DNA from: Minthousia sp045628125
GTDB taxonomy: Bacteria; Bacteroidota; Bacteroidia; Bacteroidales; Bacteroidaceae
DNA length: 28,999 nucleotides
Direction of reading: 5' to 3'
NCBI GenBank assembly: GCA_045628125.1
Contig: JAZQPA010000223.1
Coordinates: 1 to 28,999 of the forward strand
Below, piece by piece: positions 16,612 through 24,925 of this stretch. Each line of letters begins with the position of its first letter. The stretch's first letter is position 1. The translations under genes and the position numbers were made by a program. The notes under the pieces were generated by a model, which saw only the letters and a list, made by a program, of their open reading frames with translations, was not told the DNA's origin and ran no database searches.

Positions 16612-16704
16612 TCAAAATCAAATAAAAAACAGAAACAAATAAAAAGACACCATATTTTTTATACGTGATTATTATTTATAAAACCAATATTCTTCTTTTT
16701 TATC

Positions 16705-16735
16705 TTGTTTGTTCTATTATTATTGTTTACCTTTG
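16705..16735 (+). promoter_or_regulatory. promoter of DUF4494-yggS
   Basis: TTG (16705-16707), 20 bases, then TACCTTTG (16728-16735). The expected start near 16740 leaves a leader of only about 13 bases before the ATG at 16753. This also rules out the longer reading frame that begins at 16705. Confidence 0.75.
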
Positions 16736-16752
16736 CACAACAAAAAAGTATT

Positions 16753-17214
16753 ATGGCAAATTGGTTTGAATGCAAAATTAAATATGATAAGACTCAGCAG
16801 GATGGTACAGTAAAGCCTACCACAGAGCCTTATCTGGTAGATGCACTGAGTTTCACGGAGGCTGAAGCCAGAATCATTGAAGAGATGGCACCTTTTATGA
16901 GTGGTGAATTCAATGTTCAGGACATCAAGCGTTCCAATTACAGTGAAATCTTCTTCACCGATCAGGAATCAGCTGACCGCTGGTTCAAGACCAAGCTGAA
17001 TTTCATCACCTTGGATGAAAAATCAGGCAAAGAGAAGAAGACCAGCACATACATTCTTGTTCAGGCTGCCGATTTACGCGATGCCGTAAAGAAGCTGGAT
17101 GAAGGCATGAAAGGAACAATGGCAGACTATGTGATAGCAAGTGTAGCTGAAACACCACTGATGGATGTATACCGTTTTAAAGTGGATGAGAAAGATGAGC
17201 AACATCAAGGATAA
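16753..17214 (+). CDS. DUF4494 family protein
   Basis: A soluble protein of 153 residues starting MANWFECKIKYDKTQQDG. I recognise it as DUF4494, a Bacteroidetes family of unknown function. It is rich in charged residues, has no signal peptide, membrane segment or obvious catalytic motif, and looks like an alpha/beta fold with repeated short strands (FECKIKYDK; SEIFFTD; STYILVQA; VYRFKVDEK). The start at 16753 follows a consensus promoter by 17 bases. Its last 20 bases overlap the start of yggS in another frame, so the two are translationally coupled and may share a physiological context in PLP handling; that is inference from position only. Confidence 0.85.
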   Translation: MANWFECKIKYDKTQQDGTVKPTTEPYLVDALSFTEAEARIIEEMAPFMSGEFNVQDIKRSNYSEIFFTDQESADRWFKTKLNFITLDEKSGKEKKTSTYILVQAADLRDAVKKLDEGMKGTMADYVIASVAETPLMDVYRFKVDEKDEQHQG

Positions 17215-17866
17215 AATCAATTCAATCAATAGCGGGCTCCCAATGGGAGCCCGATTGGTTGCTGTGTCTAAGTACAACCCGGCAAGTGCCATACAGGAAG
17301 CATACGATGCCGGTCAACGTATTTTTGGCGAGAGTCATGTACAGGAGCTTGTAGAAAAACAGGCTTCTCTGCCTTCCGATATTGAATGGCATTTCATCGG
17401 TCATCTTCAGACAAATAAGGTTAAGTATATAGCTCCATTCATCTCACTCATCCATGCCGTGGATTCTGTGAAATTGCTGAACGAGATTAACCGCCAGGGA
17501 ACACGCTGCGGACGAGTAATTCCCTGTCTGCTTCAGTTGCATGTAGCACAGGAAGAGACCAAGTACGGTTTTAGTTTTGAGGAGTGCCGTGAACTACTCT
17601 CTGGTAACGAATGGAAAGAGATGAAGCACATAAGCCTTCATGGACTGATGTGCATGGCCAGCAACACCGACAATCTGGAACAGGTACGTAGTGAATTCAA
17701 AAAAGTAAACCAGTTCTTCGGTGAGATGCAGCAGCTCATCAAAGAAGACGCACCAGATTTCAACCAGTTGTCCATGGGCATGAGCGGTGATTATCCTATT
17801 GCCCTGGAAGAAGGAAGTACTCTGATTCGTGTGGGTAGTTTGATATTTGGAGAAAGAATTTATTAA
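17195..17866 (+). CDS. yggS: YggS/PLPBP family PLP homeostasis protein
   Basis: PLP-binding protein of the alanine-racemase-like fold III family (YggS, PROSC, PLPBP), thought to control free PLP levels rather than act as an enzyme. The 223-residue protein has the PLP lysine K26 in RLVAVSKYNP, IFGESHVQEL, EWHFIGHLQTNK, GLMCMAS, and the phosphate-binding SMGMSGDYPIA with IRVGSLIFGER at the end. I chose the ATG at 17195 (MSNIKDKINS), 20 bases inside DUF4494; longer starts extend further into that gene. A strong terminator follows 12 bases after the stop. Confidence 0.94.
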   Translation: MSNIKDKINSINSGLPMGARLVAVSKYNPASAIQEAYDAGQRIFGESHVQELVEKQASLPSDIEWHFIGHLQTNKVKYIAPFISLIHAVDSVKLLNEINRQGTRCGRVIPCLLQLHVAQEETKYGFSFEECRELLSGNEWKEMKHISLHGLMCMASNTDNLEQVRSEFKKVNQFFGEMQQLIKEDAPDFNQLSMGMSGDYPIALEEGSTLIRVGSLIFGERIY

Positions 17867-17877
17867 TAATTTTGCAC

Positions 17878-17914
17878 AAAAGCGCCTTCAATATGCATTA
17901 TTGAGGGCGCTTTT
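17878..17914 (+). terminator. terminator after yggS
   Basis: AAAAGCGCC (17878-17886) pairs with GGCGCTTTT (17906-17914), extended inward by seven more pairs including one G-T, for a 16-bp stem with a 5-base loop (TGCAT). A T-rich tail (CTTGTTTTT) follows. The tail contains the -33 TTG of the next promoter. Confidence 0.92.
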
Positions 17915-17915
17915 C

Positions 17916-17946
17916 TTGTTTTTATAGGAGAAAACGTGTATTTTTG
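17916..17946 (+). promoter_or_regulatory. promoter of the acyl-CoA synthetase gene
   Basis: TTG (17916-17918), 20 bases, then TATTTTTG (17939-17946). The start near 17951 leaves a leader of about 12 bases. The -33 element lies in the T-tract of the yggS terminator, so the two signals share DNA. Confidence 0.7.
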
Positions 17947-17962
17947 CAGAAATATCTCTGTT

Positions 17963-19618
17963 ATGGAAACTAATTTACCAAGCTTTATCTCTCTATTGCA
18001 GGAGAGCGTTATAAAAAATTGGAATCAAGACGCATTCACAGACTATAAGAGTACCACTTTGCAATATAAAGATGTAGCCAGAAAGATTGAGAAGCTACAT
18101 ATCTTATTTGAAAACAGTGGCATTAAGCCTGGCGATAAAATCGCACTATGCGGACGAAACTCAGCTCATTGGGCAGTTGCCTTTATGGCAACGATTACTT
18201 ATGGTGCCGTTGCTGTTCCTATTCTGCATGAATTCAAGGCTGATCAGGTGCACCACATTGTCAACCACTCCGAGTCACGTCTTTTATTTGTAGGTGATAT
18301 GGTTTGGCCTACATTAAGCGAGGCCGCCATGCCTTATGTAGAGGGTATCATCTATATACCTGATTACTCACTGCTGGTTTCACGAAACAAGAAACTCACC
18401 AATGCCCGCGAGACCTTGAATCTGCAATATGGCAAGAAATACCCAAAGTATTTCCGTCCTGAGCATGTTAATTATGTGATGGATGAACCCGATCGTCTGG
18501 CTCTGATCAATTACACTTCAGGAAGTACAGGAAACTCTAAGGGCGTTATGGTTCCGTTCCGCGCCCTGGCAAGCAATATGCAGTTTGCTTTCAAGGTTAT
18601 TCCTTTGAAGGGAGGCGAGAACGTGATTTCCATTCTTCCAATGGCACACATGTATGGAATGGCATTTGAATTCCTTTACGAATTCTTGAGCGGTGTGCAT
18701 ATCTTCTTCCTAACACGACTGCCAAGCCCTAAGATTATCCTTCAGGCTTTCTCTGAAATCAAGCCAGCCATCGTCATTTCTGTTCCACTGATTCTGGAAA
18801 AGATTGTGAAGAAGCAGGTATGGCCAAAGGTTCAGACTCCAGCCATGCGTCTGCTGATGAAGACCCCTGTCATTGGTGACAAGGTGAAGAAAAAAGTCTG
18901 CGACCAGATGGTTCAAGCTTTTGGTGGTAAATTCTATGAGGCTATCATTGGTGGTGCTGCATTCAATCAGGAGGTTGAGCAGTTCCTCTATGACATACAT
19001 TTCCCATTTACCGTAGGTTACGGTACCACAGAGTGTGCTCCTATTCTGGCATACGAGGATTACAAGCTATTCAAGGCTGGCAGTTGCGGTAAGGCCGCTC
19101 TGAATATGGAGTTGAAGATTGACAGTCCAGATCCTCAAAATATTGTAGGTGAAATTCTGGCCAAAGGTCCGAATGTGATGTTGGGTTATTTCAAAAATCC
19201 GGATGCTACCGCTCAGGCTATTGATGAGAACGGATGGTATCATACCGGTGACCTTGGAACCCTGGATGCAGAAGGCAACCTTACCATCCGAGGCAGAAGT
19301 AAGAACATGCTGTTGGGCGCAAGCGGACAGAACATCTATCCGGAGGAGATTGAAGACAAGTTGAACAACATGCCTCTGGTTGTGGAGAGTGTTGTGGTAC
19401 AGCGAGGAGAAAAGCTTGTAGGATTGGTTTATGTTGACCCTGAAGACGTACACGCAAAAGGCATGACAGCAGATGCGATGGCTCAGCAGATGGAAGCCAA
19501 CCGTAAGGCTCTCAATGCTGAGATTCCTGCTTACGAGCAGATTACAGCAATTGAAGTAAGATACGAAGAGTTTGAAAAGACTCCGAAAAAGAGTATTAAA
19601 CGATTCCTTTATACCTAA
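17963..19618 (+). CDS. long-chain acyl-CoA synthetase (AMP-binding)
   Basis: Adenylate-forming enzyme expected to activate fatty acids to acyl-CoA, at the cytoplasm or inner-membrane face. The 551-residue protein has the P-loop YTSGSTGNSKG (184-194), LPMAHMYGM, the A5 motif VGYGTTECAP (351-360), YHTGDLG (426-432), the hinge RGRSKNMLLGASGQNIYPEEIE region (about 443-463), and a C-terminal lysine motif TPKKSIKRF (540-548). The start METNLPSFIS at 17963 follows the promoter; the longer frame begins before the promoter -7 box. FadD15-like ligases are the nearest type known to me; acyl chain preference cannot be read. The gene stands alone, ended by a bidirectional hairpin shared with uvrA. Confidence 0.9.
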   Translation: METNLPSFISLLQESVIKNWNQDAFTDYKSTTLQYKDVARKIEKLHILFENSGIKPGDKIALCGRNSAHWAVAFMATITYGAVAVPILHEFKADQVHHIVNHSESRLLFVGDMVWPTLSEAAMPYVEGIIYIPDYSLLVSRNKKLTNARETLNLQYGKKYPKYFRPEHVNYVMDEPDRLALINYTSGSTGNSKGVMVPFRALASNMQFAFKVIPLKGGENVISILPMAHMYGMAFEFLYEFLSGVHIFFLTRLPSPKIILQAFSEIKPAIVISVPLILEKIVKKQVWPKVQTPAMRLLMKTPVIGDKVKKKVCDQMVQAFGGKFYEAIIGGAAFNQEVEQFLYDIHFPFTVGYGTTECAPILAYEDYKLFKAGSCGKAALNMELKIDSPDPQNIVGEILAKGPNVMLGYFKNPDATAQAIDENGWYHTGDLGTLDAEGNLTIRGRSKNMLLGASGQNIYPEEIEDKLNNMPLVVESVVVQRGEKLVGLVYVDPEDVHAKGMTADAMAQQMEANRKALNAEIPAYEQITAIEVRYEEFEKTPKKSIKRFLYT

Positions 19619-19621
19619 TAG

Positions 19622-19649
19622 AAAATCCCAGGCCTAAACCTGGGATTTT
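19622..19649. terminator. bidirectional terminator between acyl-CoA synthetase and uvrA
   Basis: AAAATCCCAGG (19622-19632) pairs perfectly with CCTGGGATTTT (19639-19649), an 11-bp stem with a 6-base loop. T-runs lie on both sides in the appropriate strand, so it can end both convergent transcripts. Confidence 0.92.
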
Positions 19650-19656
19650 TTTATTA

Positions 19657-22485
19657 TCAGTTATTTGCTAATTCATCTTTCACGAACTGAGAGGTGTATC
19701 CCAAATCCGTTTTCGCCATCTCTTCCGGGGTTCCATGGAAAACCACGATTCCACCACCACGACCACCTTCCGGACCCATATCAATCAGATAATCGGCTGT
19801 TTTTATCACATCCAGATTATGTTCGATGACAATAACCGTATTACCTCTGTCAACCAATGTATTCAGAACGCGAAGCAACACGCGTATATCCTCAAAATGC
19901 AGGCCGGTAGTAGGTTCATCCAGAATGAAGAGTGTCTTACCCGTATCTCTTTTGCTCAGTTCTGTTGCCAGTTTCACGCGCTGGCTTTCTCCTCCGGACA
20001 GGGTGGTACATGGCTGTCCCAATTTTATATAACCTAAGCCCACATCTTGTAACACTTTGATACGGTGCAGGATATGTGGCACATTCTCGAAAAATTCCAC
20101 AGCCTGATTGATGGTCATATCCAACACATCGGCTATACTCTTACCCTTAAAGCGTACCTCTAAGGTTTCGCGGTTATAACGCTTGCCATGGCAAACCTCA
20201 CAAGGGACCAATACATCCGGAAGGAAATTCATCTCAATGGTCTTGTATCCGTTTCCTCCACAAACGTCACAACGCCCGCCACCCACATTGAATGAGAACC
20301 GTCCGGGCTTATATCCTCGGATCTTTGCCTCCGGCAAACCAACGAACAATGCCCGGATATCATTAAAGATTCCTGTATAAGTAGCAGGATTGCTTCTCGG
20401 CGTACGTCCCAAAGGTGATTGGTCTACACTCACCACCTTATCCACGTGCTCCAATCCCAAAATCTCATCGTATGGCATTGGCATTTTCAGGGAGCGGTAG
20501 AACTTTTTCGACAGAATAGGCTCCAGTGTCTCATTTATCAGCGTACTCTTTCCACTTCCGGATACACCGGTAACACAAATCAGTTTTCCCAAAGGAAACT
20601 CCACGTCGATATTTTTCAGATTGTTACCCTTACATCCGCGTAATAACAGGCATTTGCCGTTTCCACTTCTACGTTCGGCAGGAACCTCAATTTTCTGCTT
20701 ATGATTCAAAAACTGCGAGGTTAATGTATCGGTCTTTATCATCTGCTCTGGGGTGCCCTGAAAAACAATCTGGCCACCTCTCCGACCGGCAAACGGACCC
20801 ACATCTACCACATAATCCGCATTCAGCATCATGTCCTTATCGTGCTCTACCACCATTACGGTATTACCGATATCGCGGAGCGCTTTCAAGGAGTTAATTA
20901 ATCTGATGTTATCACGCTGATGCAAGCCAATACTTGGCTCGTCCAGAATATACAATACGTTTACCAACTGAGAACCTATCTGAGTTGCCAAACGGATTCG
21001 TTGGCTTTCACCTCCGGAAAGAGCTGCGCTGGAGCGATTCAGATTCAGATAATCCAATCCCACATCCAGCAGGAATTTCAATCTTGTCCGGATCTCTTTC
21101 AGAATCTCACTGGCAATCTGTTCCTGTCGTGGGGTCAGATGGTTCTGTACCTCAACTATCCAGTCATAGAGTTCGTTGATGTCCATTTCAGAAAGCTGAT
21201 AGATATTCTTATCCCACAATCGGAAATGAAGCGCCTCTTTATTCAAGCGTGCTCCATGGCAAACCGGGCATTCAATGGTAGTATTGAACTGCTCTGCCCA
21301 TTTGTCCACCTTTTCACTTCCAGCAGCCTCAATCATGGCGGTCATGTATTTGGCCAGGCCGTCAAATGTAGTGAAATAATCGTTGCTGCTGCGCATCGTT
21401 TCCGCACTGATTCTGATACGTTCATCCGAACCGTTGATCAGTTCATCAATGGCTTCCTGAGGAAACTCGGAGATAGGAGATTTCAGATCCAGCTCATATT
21501 TAGCCAGCATAGCTTCTATCTGCCAGAAAATCATCGCAGAACGATACTTTCCCAATGGCTCAATTCCACCCTCAGCGATTGAAAGCTGACGGTTAGGAAA
21601 TATCTTATTCTCATCAATCTGAGAGACTCTACCCAATCCCTTGCATTTAGGACACGAGCCTAATGGAGAGTTGAATGAAAAATTATGAGGAGCTGGCTCA
21701 CGGTAGGATATTCCGGTAACCGGGCACATCAGGTGTTTACTGTAATGTCTTACCAAATTCTGGGCGACATCCAACAGCATAATCTCTCCCTGTCCCTGCT
21801 GCATAGCATTAGCCAGACTCTTCTTCAATCTGACATCATCCTTATCCTGAGGTATCAGCTTATCGACTACAATCTCAATGTCATGATTCTTATATCGGTC
21901 CAACCGCATTCCCGGAGTGATTTCCACAATCTCTCCATCCACACGGACACTCAGATAACCCTTCTTTCGGATGGTATCAAACAGTTCCCTGTAATGACCT
22001 TTACGGGCTTTGACAACAGGAGCCAGCAGTACCACCCTCTTTCCGGCATAGTCATTCAGAATCAGCTCTGTAATCTGCTCCTCTGTATATCTGACCATCT
22101 TCTCACCACTGGCATAAGAAAAAGCCTCTGCAGCTCTGGCAAAGAGCAGTCGCAGATAATCATACACCTCAGTAGTGGTGCCGACAGTGGATCGGGGATT
22201 TTTATTGGTGGTCTTCTGCTCAATGGAAATAACGGGGCTCAGACCTGTAATCTTATCCACATCAGGTCGTTCCATATTACCAAGGAAATTGCGGGCATAA
22301 GCAGAAAAGGTCTCAATATATCGGCGCTGTCCCTCAGCGAAAATAGTATCAAACGCCAGCGATGACTTTCCGCTACCACTTAATCCGGTGATAACGGTCA
22401 AAGAATTACGAGGTATCTGTACATCCACATTTTTCAGGTTGTGTACTCGGGCACCCCAAACATTAATTTGTTCGTCTTCTTTCAT
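19657..22485 (-). CDS. uvrA: excinuclease ABC subunit A
   Basis: DNA-damage sensor of nucleotide excision repair; a dimeric ABC ATPase that loads UvrB at lesions. The 942-residue protein has Walker A GLSGSGKS (34-41), signature LSGGESQRIRLA, a second Walker A GVSGSGKS, second signature LSGGESQRVKLA, and Walker B FILDEPTTGLH. Zinc finger 2 (CDVC then CEVC) is intact. Zinc finger 1 lacks its second ligand: C254-P-V-T257 in place of CxxC, while C278 and C281 remain. I start at the ATG at 22485 (MKEDEQINVWGARVHN), the family N terminus; longer frames run through the promoter. uvrB is in the same window but separately transcribed. No LexA-type box is visible. Confidence 0.97.
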   Translation of the reverse strand: MKEDEQINVWGARVHNLKNVDVQIPRNSLTVITGLSGSGKSSLAFDTIFAEGQRRYIETFSAYARNFLGNMERPDVDKITGLSPVISIEQKTTNKNPRSTVGTTTEVYDYLRLLFARAAEAFSYASGEKMVRYTEEQITELILNDYAGKRVVLLAPVVKARKGHYRELFDTIRKKGYLSVRVDGEIVEITPGMRLDRYKNHDIEIVVDKLIPQDKDDVRLKKSLANAMQQGQGEIMLLDVAQNLVRHYSKHLMCPVTGISYREPAPHNFSFNSPLGSCPKCKGLGRVSQIDENKIFPNRQLSIAEGGIEPLGKYRSAMIFWQIEAMLAKYELDLKSPISEFPQEAIDELINGSDERIRISAETMRSSNDYFTTFDGLAKYMTAMIEAAGSEKVDKWAEQFNTTIECPVCHGARLNKEALHFRLWDKNIYQLSEMDINELYDWIVEVQNHLTPRQEQIASEILKEIRTRLKFLLDVGLDYLNLNRSSAALSGGESQRIRLATQIGSQLVNVLYILDEPSIGLHQRDNIRLINSLKALRDIGNTVMVVEHDKDMMLNADYVVDVGPFAGRRGGQIVFQGTPEQMIKTDTLTSQFLNHKQKIEVPAERRSGNGKCLLLRGCKGNNLKNIDVEFPLGKLICVTGVSGSGKSTLINETLEPILSKKFYRSLKMPMPYDEILGLEHVDKVVSVDQSPLGRTPRSNPATYTGIFNDIRALFVGLPEAKIRGYKPGRFSFNVGGGRCDVCGGNGYKTIEMNFLPDVLVPCEVCHGKRYNRETLEVRFKGKSIADVLDMTINQAVEFFENVPHILHRIKVLQDVGLGYIKLGQPCTTLSGGESQRVKLATELSKRDTGKTLFILDEPTTGLHFEDIRVLLRVLNTLVDRGNTVIVIEHNLDVIKTADYLIDMGPEGGRGGGIVVFHGTPEEMAKTDLGYTSQFVKDELANN

Positions 22486-22505
22486 CTGTTGAGCATTTTT
22501 AAAAA

Positions 22506-22566
22506 GCAAAGATACGAAAAATTTCTCTTCCTTTACCATGGAGTCTGATAATTTTCGTATCTTTGC
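22506..22566. promoter_or_regulatory. overlapping divergent promoters of uvrA and the LysM gene (15-bp inverted repeat)
   Basis: Both -7 boxes are TATCTTTG: 22514-22507 on the minus strand for uvrA and 22558-22565 on the plus strand for the LysM gene. Each sits in the same 15-base context (TTTTCGTATCTTTGC), forming a perfect inverted repeat (22506-22520 with 22552-22566). Only 43 bases separate the two -7 boxes, so both -33 regions fall on the same few bases around CCATGG (22536-22541). Neither -33 element is a good match to consensus. Confidence 0.65.
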
Positions 22567-22589
22567 CAAAATTCTGAACAACAAGAAAA

Positions 22590-24167
22590 ATGAAACAAAT
22601 TTCACTGGTTCTGATGACTTGGCTGTTCTGTCTGCAAGCTTTTGCCCAGCAGCCACAAACTCAGACTTACCATACGATTCAAAAGGGGGAAACGCTATTC
22701 CATTTAACTCAGGTATACAAGGTTACCGCTGAGGCGATTTGCAACCTTAATCCTGGACTAAGCTCAACTAACTTTCAGGCAGGTAAAACGATTGCAATAC
22801 CACCAAGCGAAGGACAAATTGAGCAGAAAAAGCGTGTAGAAACCATCAAGACCACCCGTCCTGCTGATGCTACCGAGAATTTCCAGGACATCCATAAGGT
22901 GAAAAGAAAGGAAACTGTTTTTGGCATTTGCCAGGCCTACGGTATTACCGAACAGGAGTTGCGTAATTCCAACCCTGAGATGGCTGACCCTTCATATGTT
23001 CTGAAAAAGGGCACATATCTGGTTATTCCTTATCATACAGAGCGCATTGTTCAGGAGGTCACTCCTACCGATCAGGAATTGTTTGAGATTCACCGTCCGA
23101 ATGTAAAATACAATCAGCTGAAGGTGGCATTGGTTTTACCTTTCAGCAGCCGGGATCGAAGTCGTGCCAATACTGCACGTATGTATTACCAGGGTTTCAT
23201 GCTGGCAGTAGACAGTTTGAAGCACCAGGGAGTTAACATGGACATCCACATTCTGGATTCCGGAAAGAATGAGGAGAAACTGGATAGCCTTATGAAGACA
23301 AGCAGTATGCTTGAAGCTAACCTGCTGCTTTGTCCTCAGGTTGAGAAATCGGATGCCAAGGTGGCAGCATTCTCAAAGAAGAATAAAATCATCACATTGG
23401 TAACACGTTCTACCGAAACAGCAAACAGTCCTTATCTGTTCGTTTTCAATCCGGGAACAGAAGTGGCCTACAACAAGGTGAATGAATATGTGATGAAAGA
23501 ATTTAAGGATGCGAACATCATCATTCTGGACATGAAGGATGGAAGCAACAGCACCCGACGCGGACAGTTCACCAAGGAGTTGAAGGACGCACTGACAGCC
23601 AACGGCATTGCATATAAATTCCTGGCAATCGACAGTGATGAAAAAGCCATCAAAGAAGCTTTAAGCAATGTAAAGAAGAACCTGATTGTGCCAAACTCAG
23701 CCAACCTTCAGATTCTACAGAAAAGATTGCTGCCTGACTGGAAGAAATTCATAGAGGCAAATCCAAAATACCGCATTTCGCTCCTTGGTTTCCAGGAATG
23801 GCTGTCACTGGCATCTGAGCTAAAGACCCAATTCTACGCATTGGACACCTACATCTTCTCAAGATGGTGGCTGAATCCTAACAATGCGTCAACCAAGGCT
23901 TTATCAAGAAGCTACAAGCATTGGTTCAAGGAGGATATGACGACCAAGATGCCAAGTGTACCGGTAATTGGTTTTGACAGCAGTTTCTTTATGATGAAGG
24001 GAATGGCTGATTATGGATCAACCTTTGCTTACAACCTGGATAAGATGGATGTTAAGCCTGCTCACAGTTTCATGGAGTATGAACGAATCAACAACTGGAG
24101 CGGTTTCCTGAATCAGAAGATTGGATTTATACACTTTAACAAGAGAGTAGTGAATGTTGAATTCTAA
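22590..24167 (+). CDS. exported protein with two LysM domains and a PBP1-like domain
   Basis: Envelope protein of 525 residues. A signal peptide (MKQISLVLMTWLFCLQAFA) is followed by LysM 1 at about 26-71 (YHTIQKGETLFHLTQVY to GKTIAIP) and LysM 2 at about 101-147 (HKVKRKETVFGICQAYG to YLVIP). LysM binds the glycan of peptidoglycan. The rest, from about residue 175 (LKVALVLPFSSR), resembles a type 1 periplasmic-binding-protein fold, with GFMLAVDSLK and a two-lobe pattern. I know this architecture in Bacteroidetes but not a proven function. A role in sensing or regulating the cell wall, by analogy with PBP1-like LpoA, is a guess. The last 14 bases overlap the next gene. Confidence 0.85.
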   Translation: MKQISLVLMTWLFCLQAFAQQPQTQTYHTIQKGETLFHLTQVYKVTAEAICNLNPGLSSTNFQAGKTIAIPPSEGQIEQKKRVETIKTTRPADATENFQDIHKVKRKETVFGICQAYGITEQELRNSNPEMADPSYVLKKGTYLVIPYHTERIVQEVTPTDQELFEIHRPNVKYNQLKVALVLPFSSRDRSRANTARMYYQGFMLAVDSLKHQGVNMDIHILDSGKNEEKLDSLMKTSSMLEANLLLCPQVEKSDAKVAAFSKKNKIITLVTRSTETANSPYLFVFNPGTEVAYNKVNEYVMKEFKDANIIILDMKDGSNSTRRGQFTKELKDALTANGIAYKFLAIDSDEKAIKEALSNVKKNLIVPNSANLQILQKRLLPDWKKFIEANPKYRISLLGFQEWLSLASELKTQFYALDTYIFSRWWLNPNNASTKALSRSYKHWFKEDMTTKMPSVPVIGFDSSFFMMKGMADYGSTFAYNLDKMDVKPAHSFMEYERINNWSGFLNQKIGFIHFNKRVVNVEF

Positions 24168-24885
24168 ACGATACTTACTTCCGATACTGTTTGCCACAGC
24201 TGTTGCCACTCTACCGGCAAAGGCTCAGGTGGGTGATGCCCGTAGCGACTTAGCTGTCGGTTTCACAGCAGGTGTCAATATGAGTAGTGTATCATTCAAG
24301 CCGACCGTTAAGCAAGGGACATTGAATGGCCCGAGTTTTGGAGCAACCATCAGATATACCTGCGAGAAATATTTCACTTGTATCAGTGCTATTCAATTGG
24401 AATGCAACTATTCCCAATTGGGATGGAAAGAAGATATCGATGACGGAAGCGGAAATCAGTATAACTGCCAAATGAATTATGTTCAGCTTCCACTGCTCTG
24501 CAGATTAGGATGGGGTCGTGAGCGAAACGGAGCCCAAGGCTATATTCTTTTAGGACCTCAAGCCGGCTTTTATTTAGGAAAGAAAGAGAATTATGGTGGA
24601 CAGGAACCTTGGGATCCAAGCAACCGCCCCAATCATGTTACTCACCAATACGGAAAGGCACCGGACAACACATTTGATTATGGCATAGCCTTTGGAGCCG
24701 GTATGCAGGTTTCCAACCGGAAAATCGGCCATTTCTTTCTTGAGGCTCGTTATTACTATGGATTAGGTGATATCTACGACAGCAGTAAAAAAGGATATTT
24801 CGGACGATCAGCCAATTCAGCCATACAGTTGAAAGTTGGTTATCTGTTCGACATTCTGAAGACCAAGAATGATAACATAAAATAA
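24154..24885 (+). CDS. outer-membrane beta-barrel protein (porin family)
   Basis: Exported 243-residue protein with a signal peptide ending about residue 24 (LPAKA, then QVGDARSD). The mature part shows alternating short amphipathic strands with Gly and aromatic residues (VGFTAGVNMSSVSF; ATIRYTCEKYF; YVQLPLLCRLGWG; YILLGPQAGFYLG; HFFLEARYYYGLGDI), ending in a strand IQLKVGYLF followed by ILKTKNDNIK. This fits the 8-strand OMP_b-brl family common in Bacteroidetes. Its ATG lies 14 bases inside the LysM gene, so the two are translationally coupled. A joint role linking the outer membrane to peptidoglycan is plausible but inferred from position. Confidence 0.85.
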   Translation: MLNSKRYLLPILFATAVATLPAKAQVGDARSDLAVGFTAGVNMSSVSFKPTVKQGTLNGPSFGATIRYTCEKYFTCISAIQLECNYSQLGWKEDIDDGSGNQYNCQMNYVQLPLLCRLGWGRERNGAQGYILLGPQAGFYLGKKENYGGQEPWDPSNRPNHVTHQYGKAPDNTFDYGIAFGAGMQVSNRKIGHFFLEARYYYGLGDIYDSSKKGYFGRSANSAIQLKVGYLFDILKTKNDNIK

Positions 24886-24913
24886 GGGAAGCAATTTTTG
24901 CTTCCCTTATTTT
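24879..24913. terminator. bidirectional terminator between beta-barrel gene and DUF4293 gene
   Basis: AAAATAAGGGAAGCAA (24879-24894) pairs with its complement at 24898-24913, a 16-bp stem with a 3-base loop and T/A runs on both sides. The stop codon of the plus-strand gene (24883-24885) lies inside the stem. Confidence 0.92.
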
Positions 24914-24925
24914 ATTCTTTATTGA

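Noticed and set aside
16705..16752. Hydrophobic N-terminal extension of the DUF4494 protein that looks like a signal peptide
   Set aside because: It starts at a TTG within the promoter -33 element and spans the -7 box, so it is not transcribed. The protein starts at 16753.
22486..22589. LexA/SOS box upstream of uvrA or the LysM gene
   Set aside because: No CTGT-N8-ACAG-like or other clear dyad beyond the promoter inverted repeat was found here, nor before uvrB.
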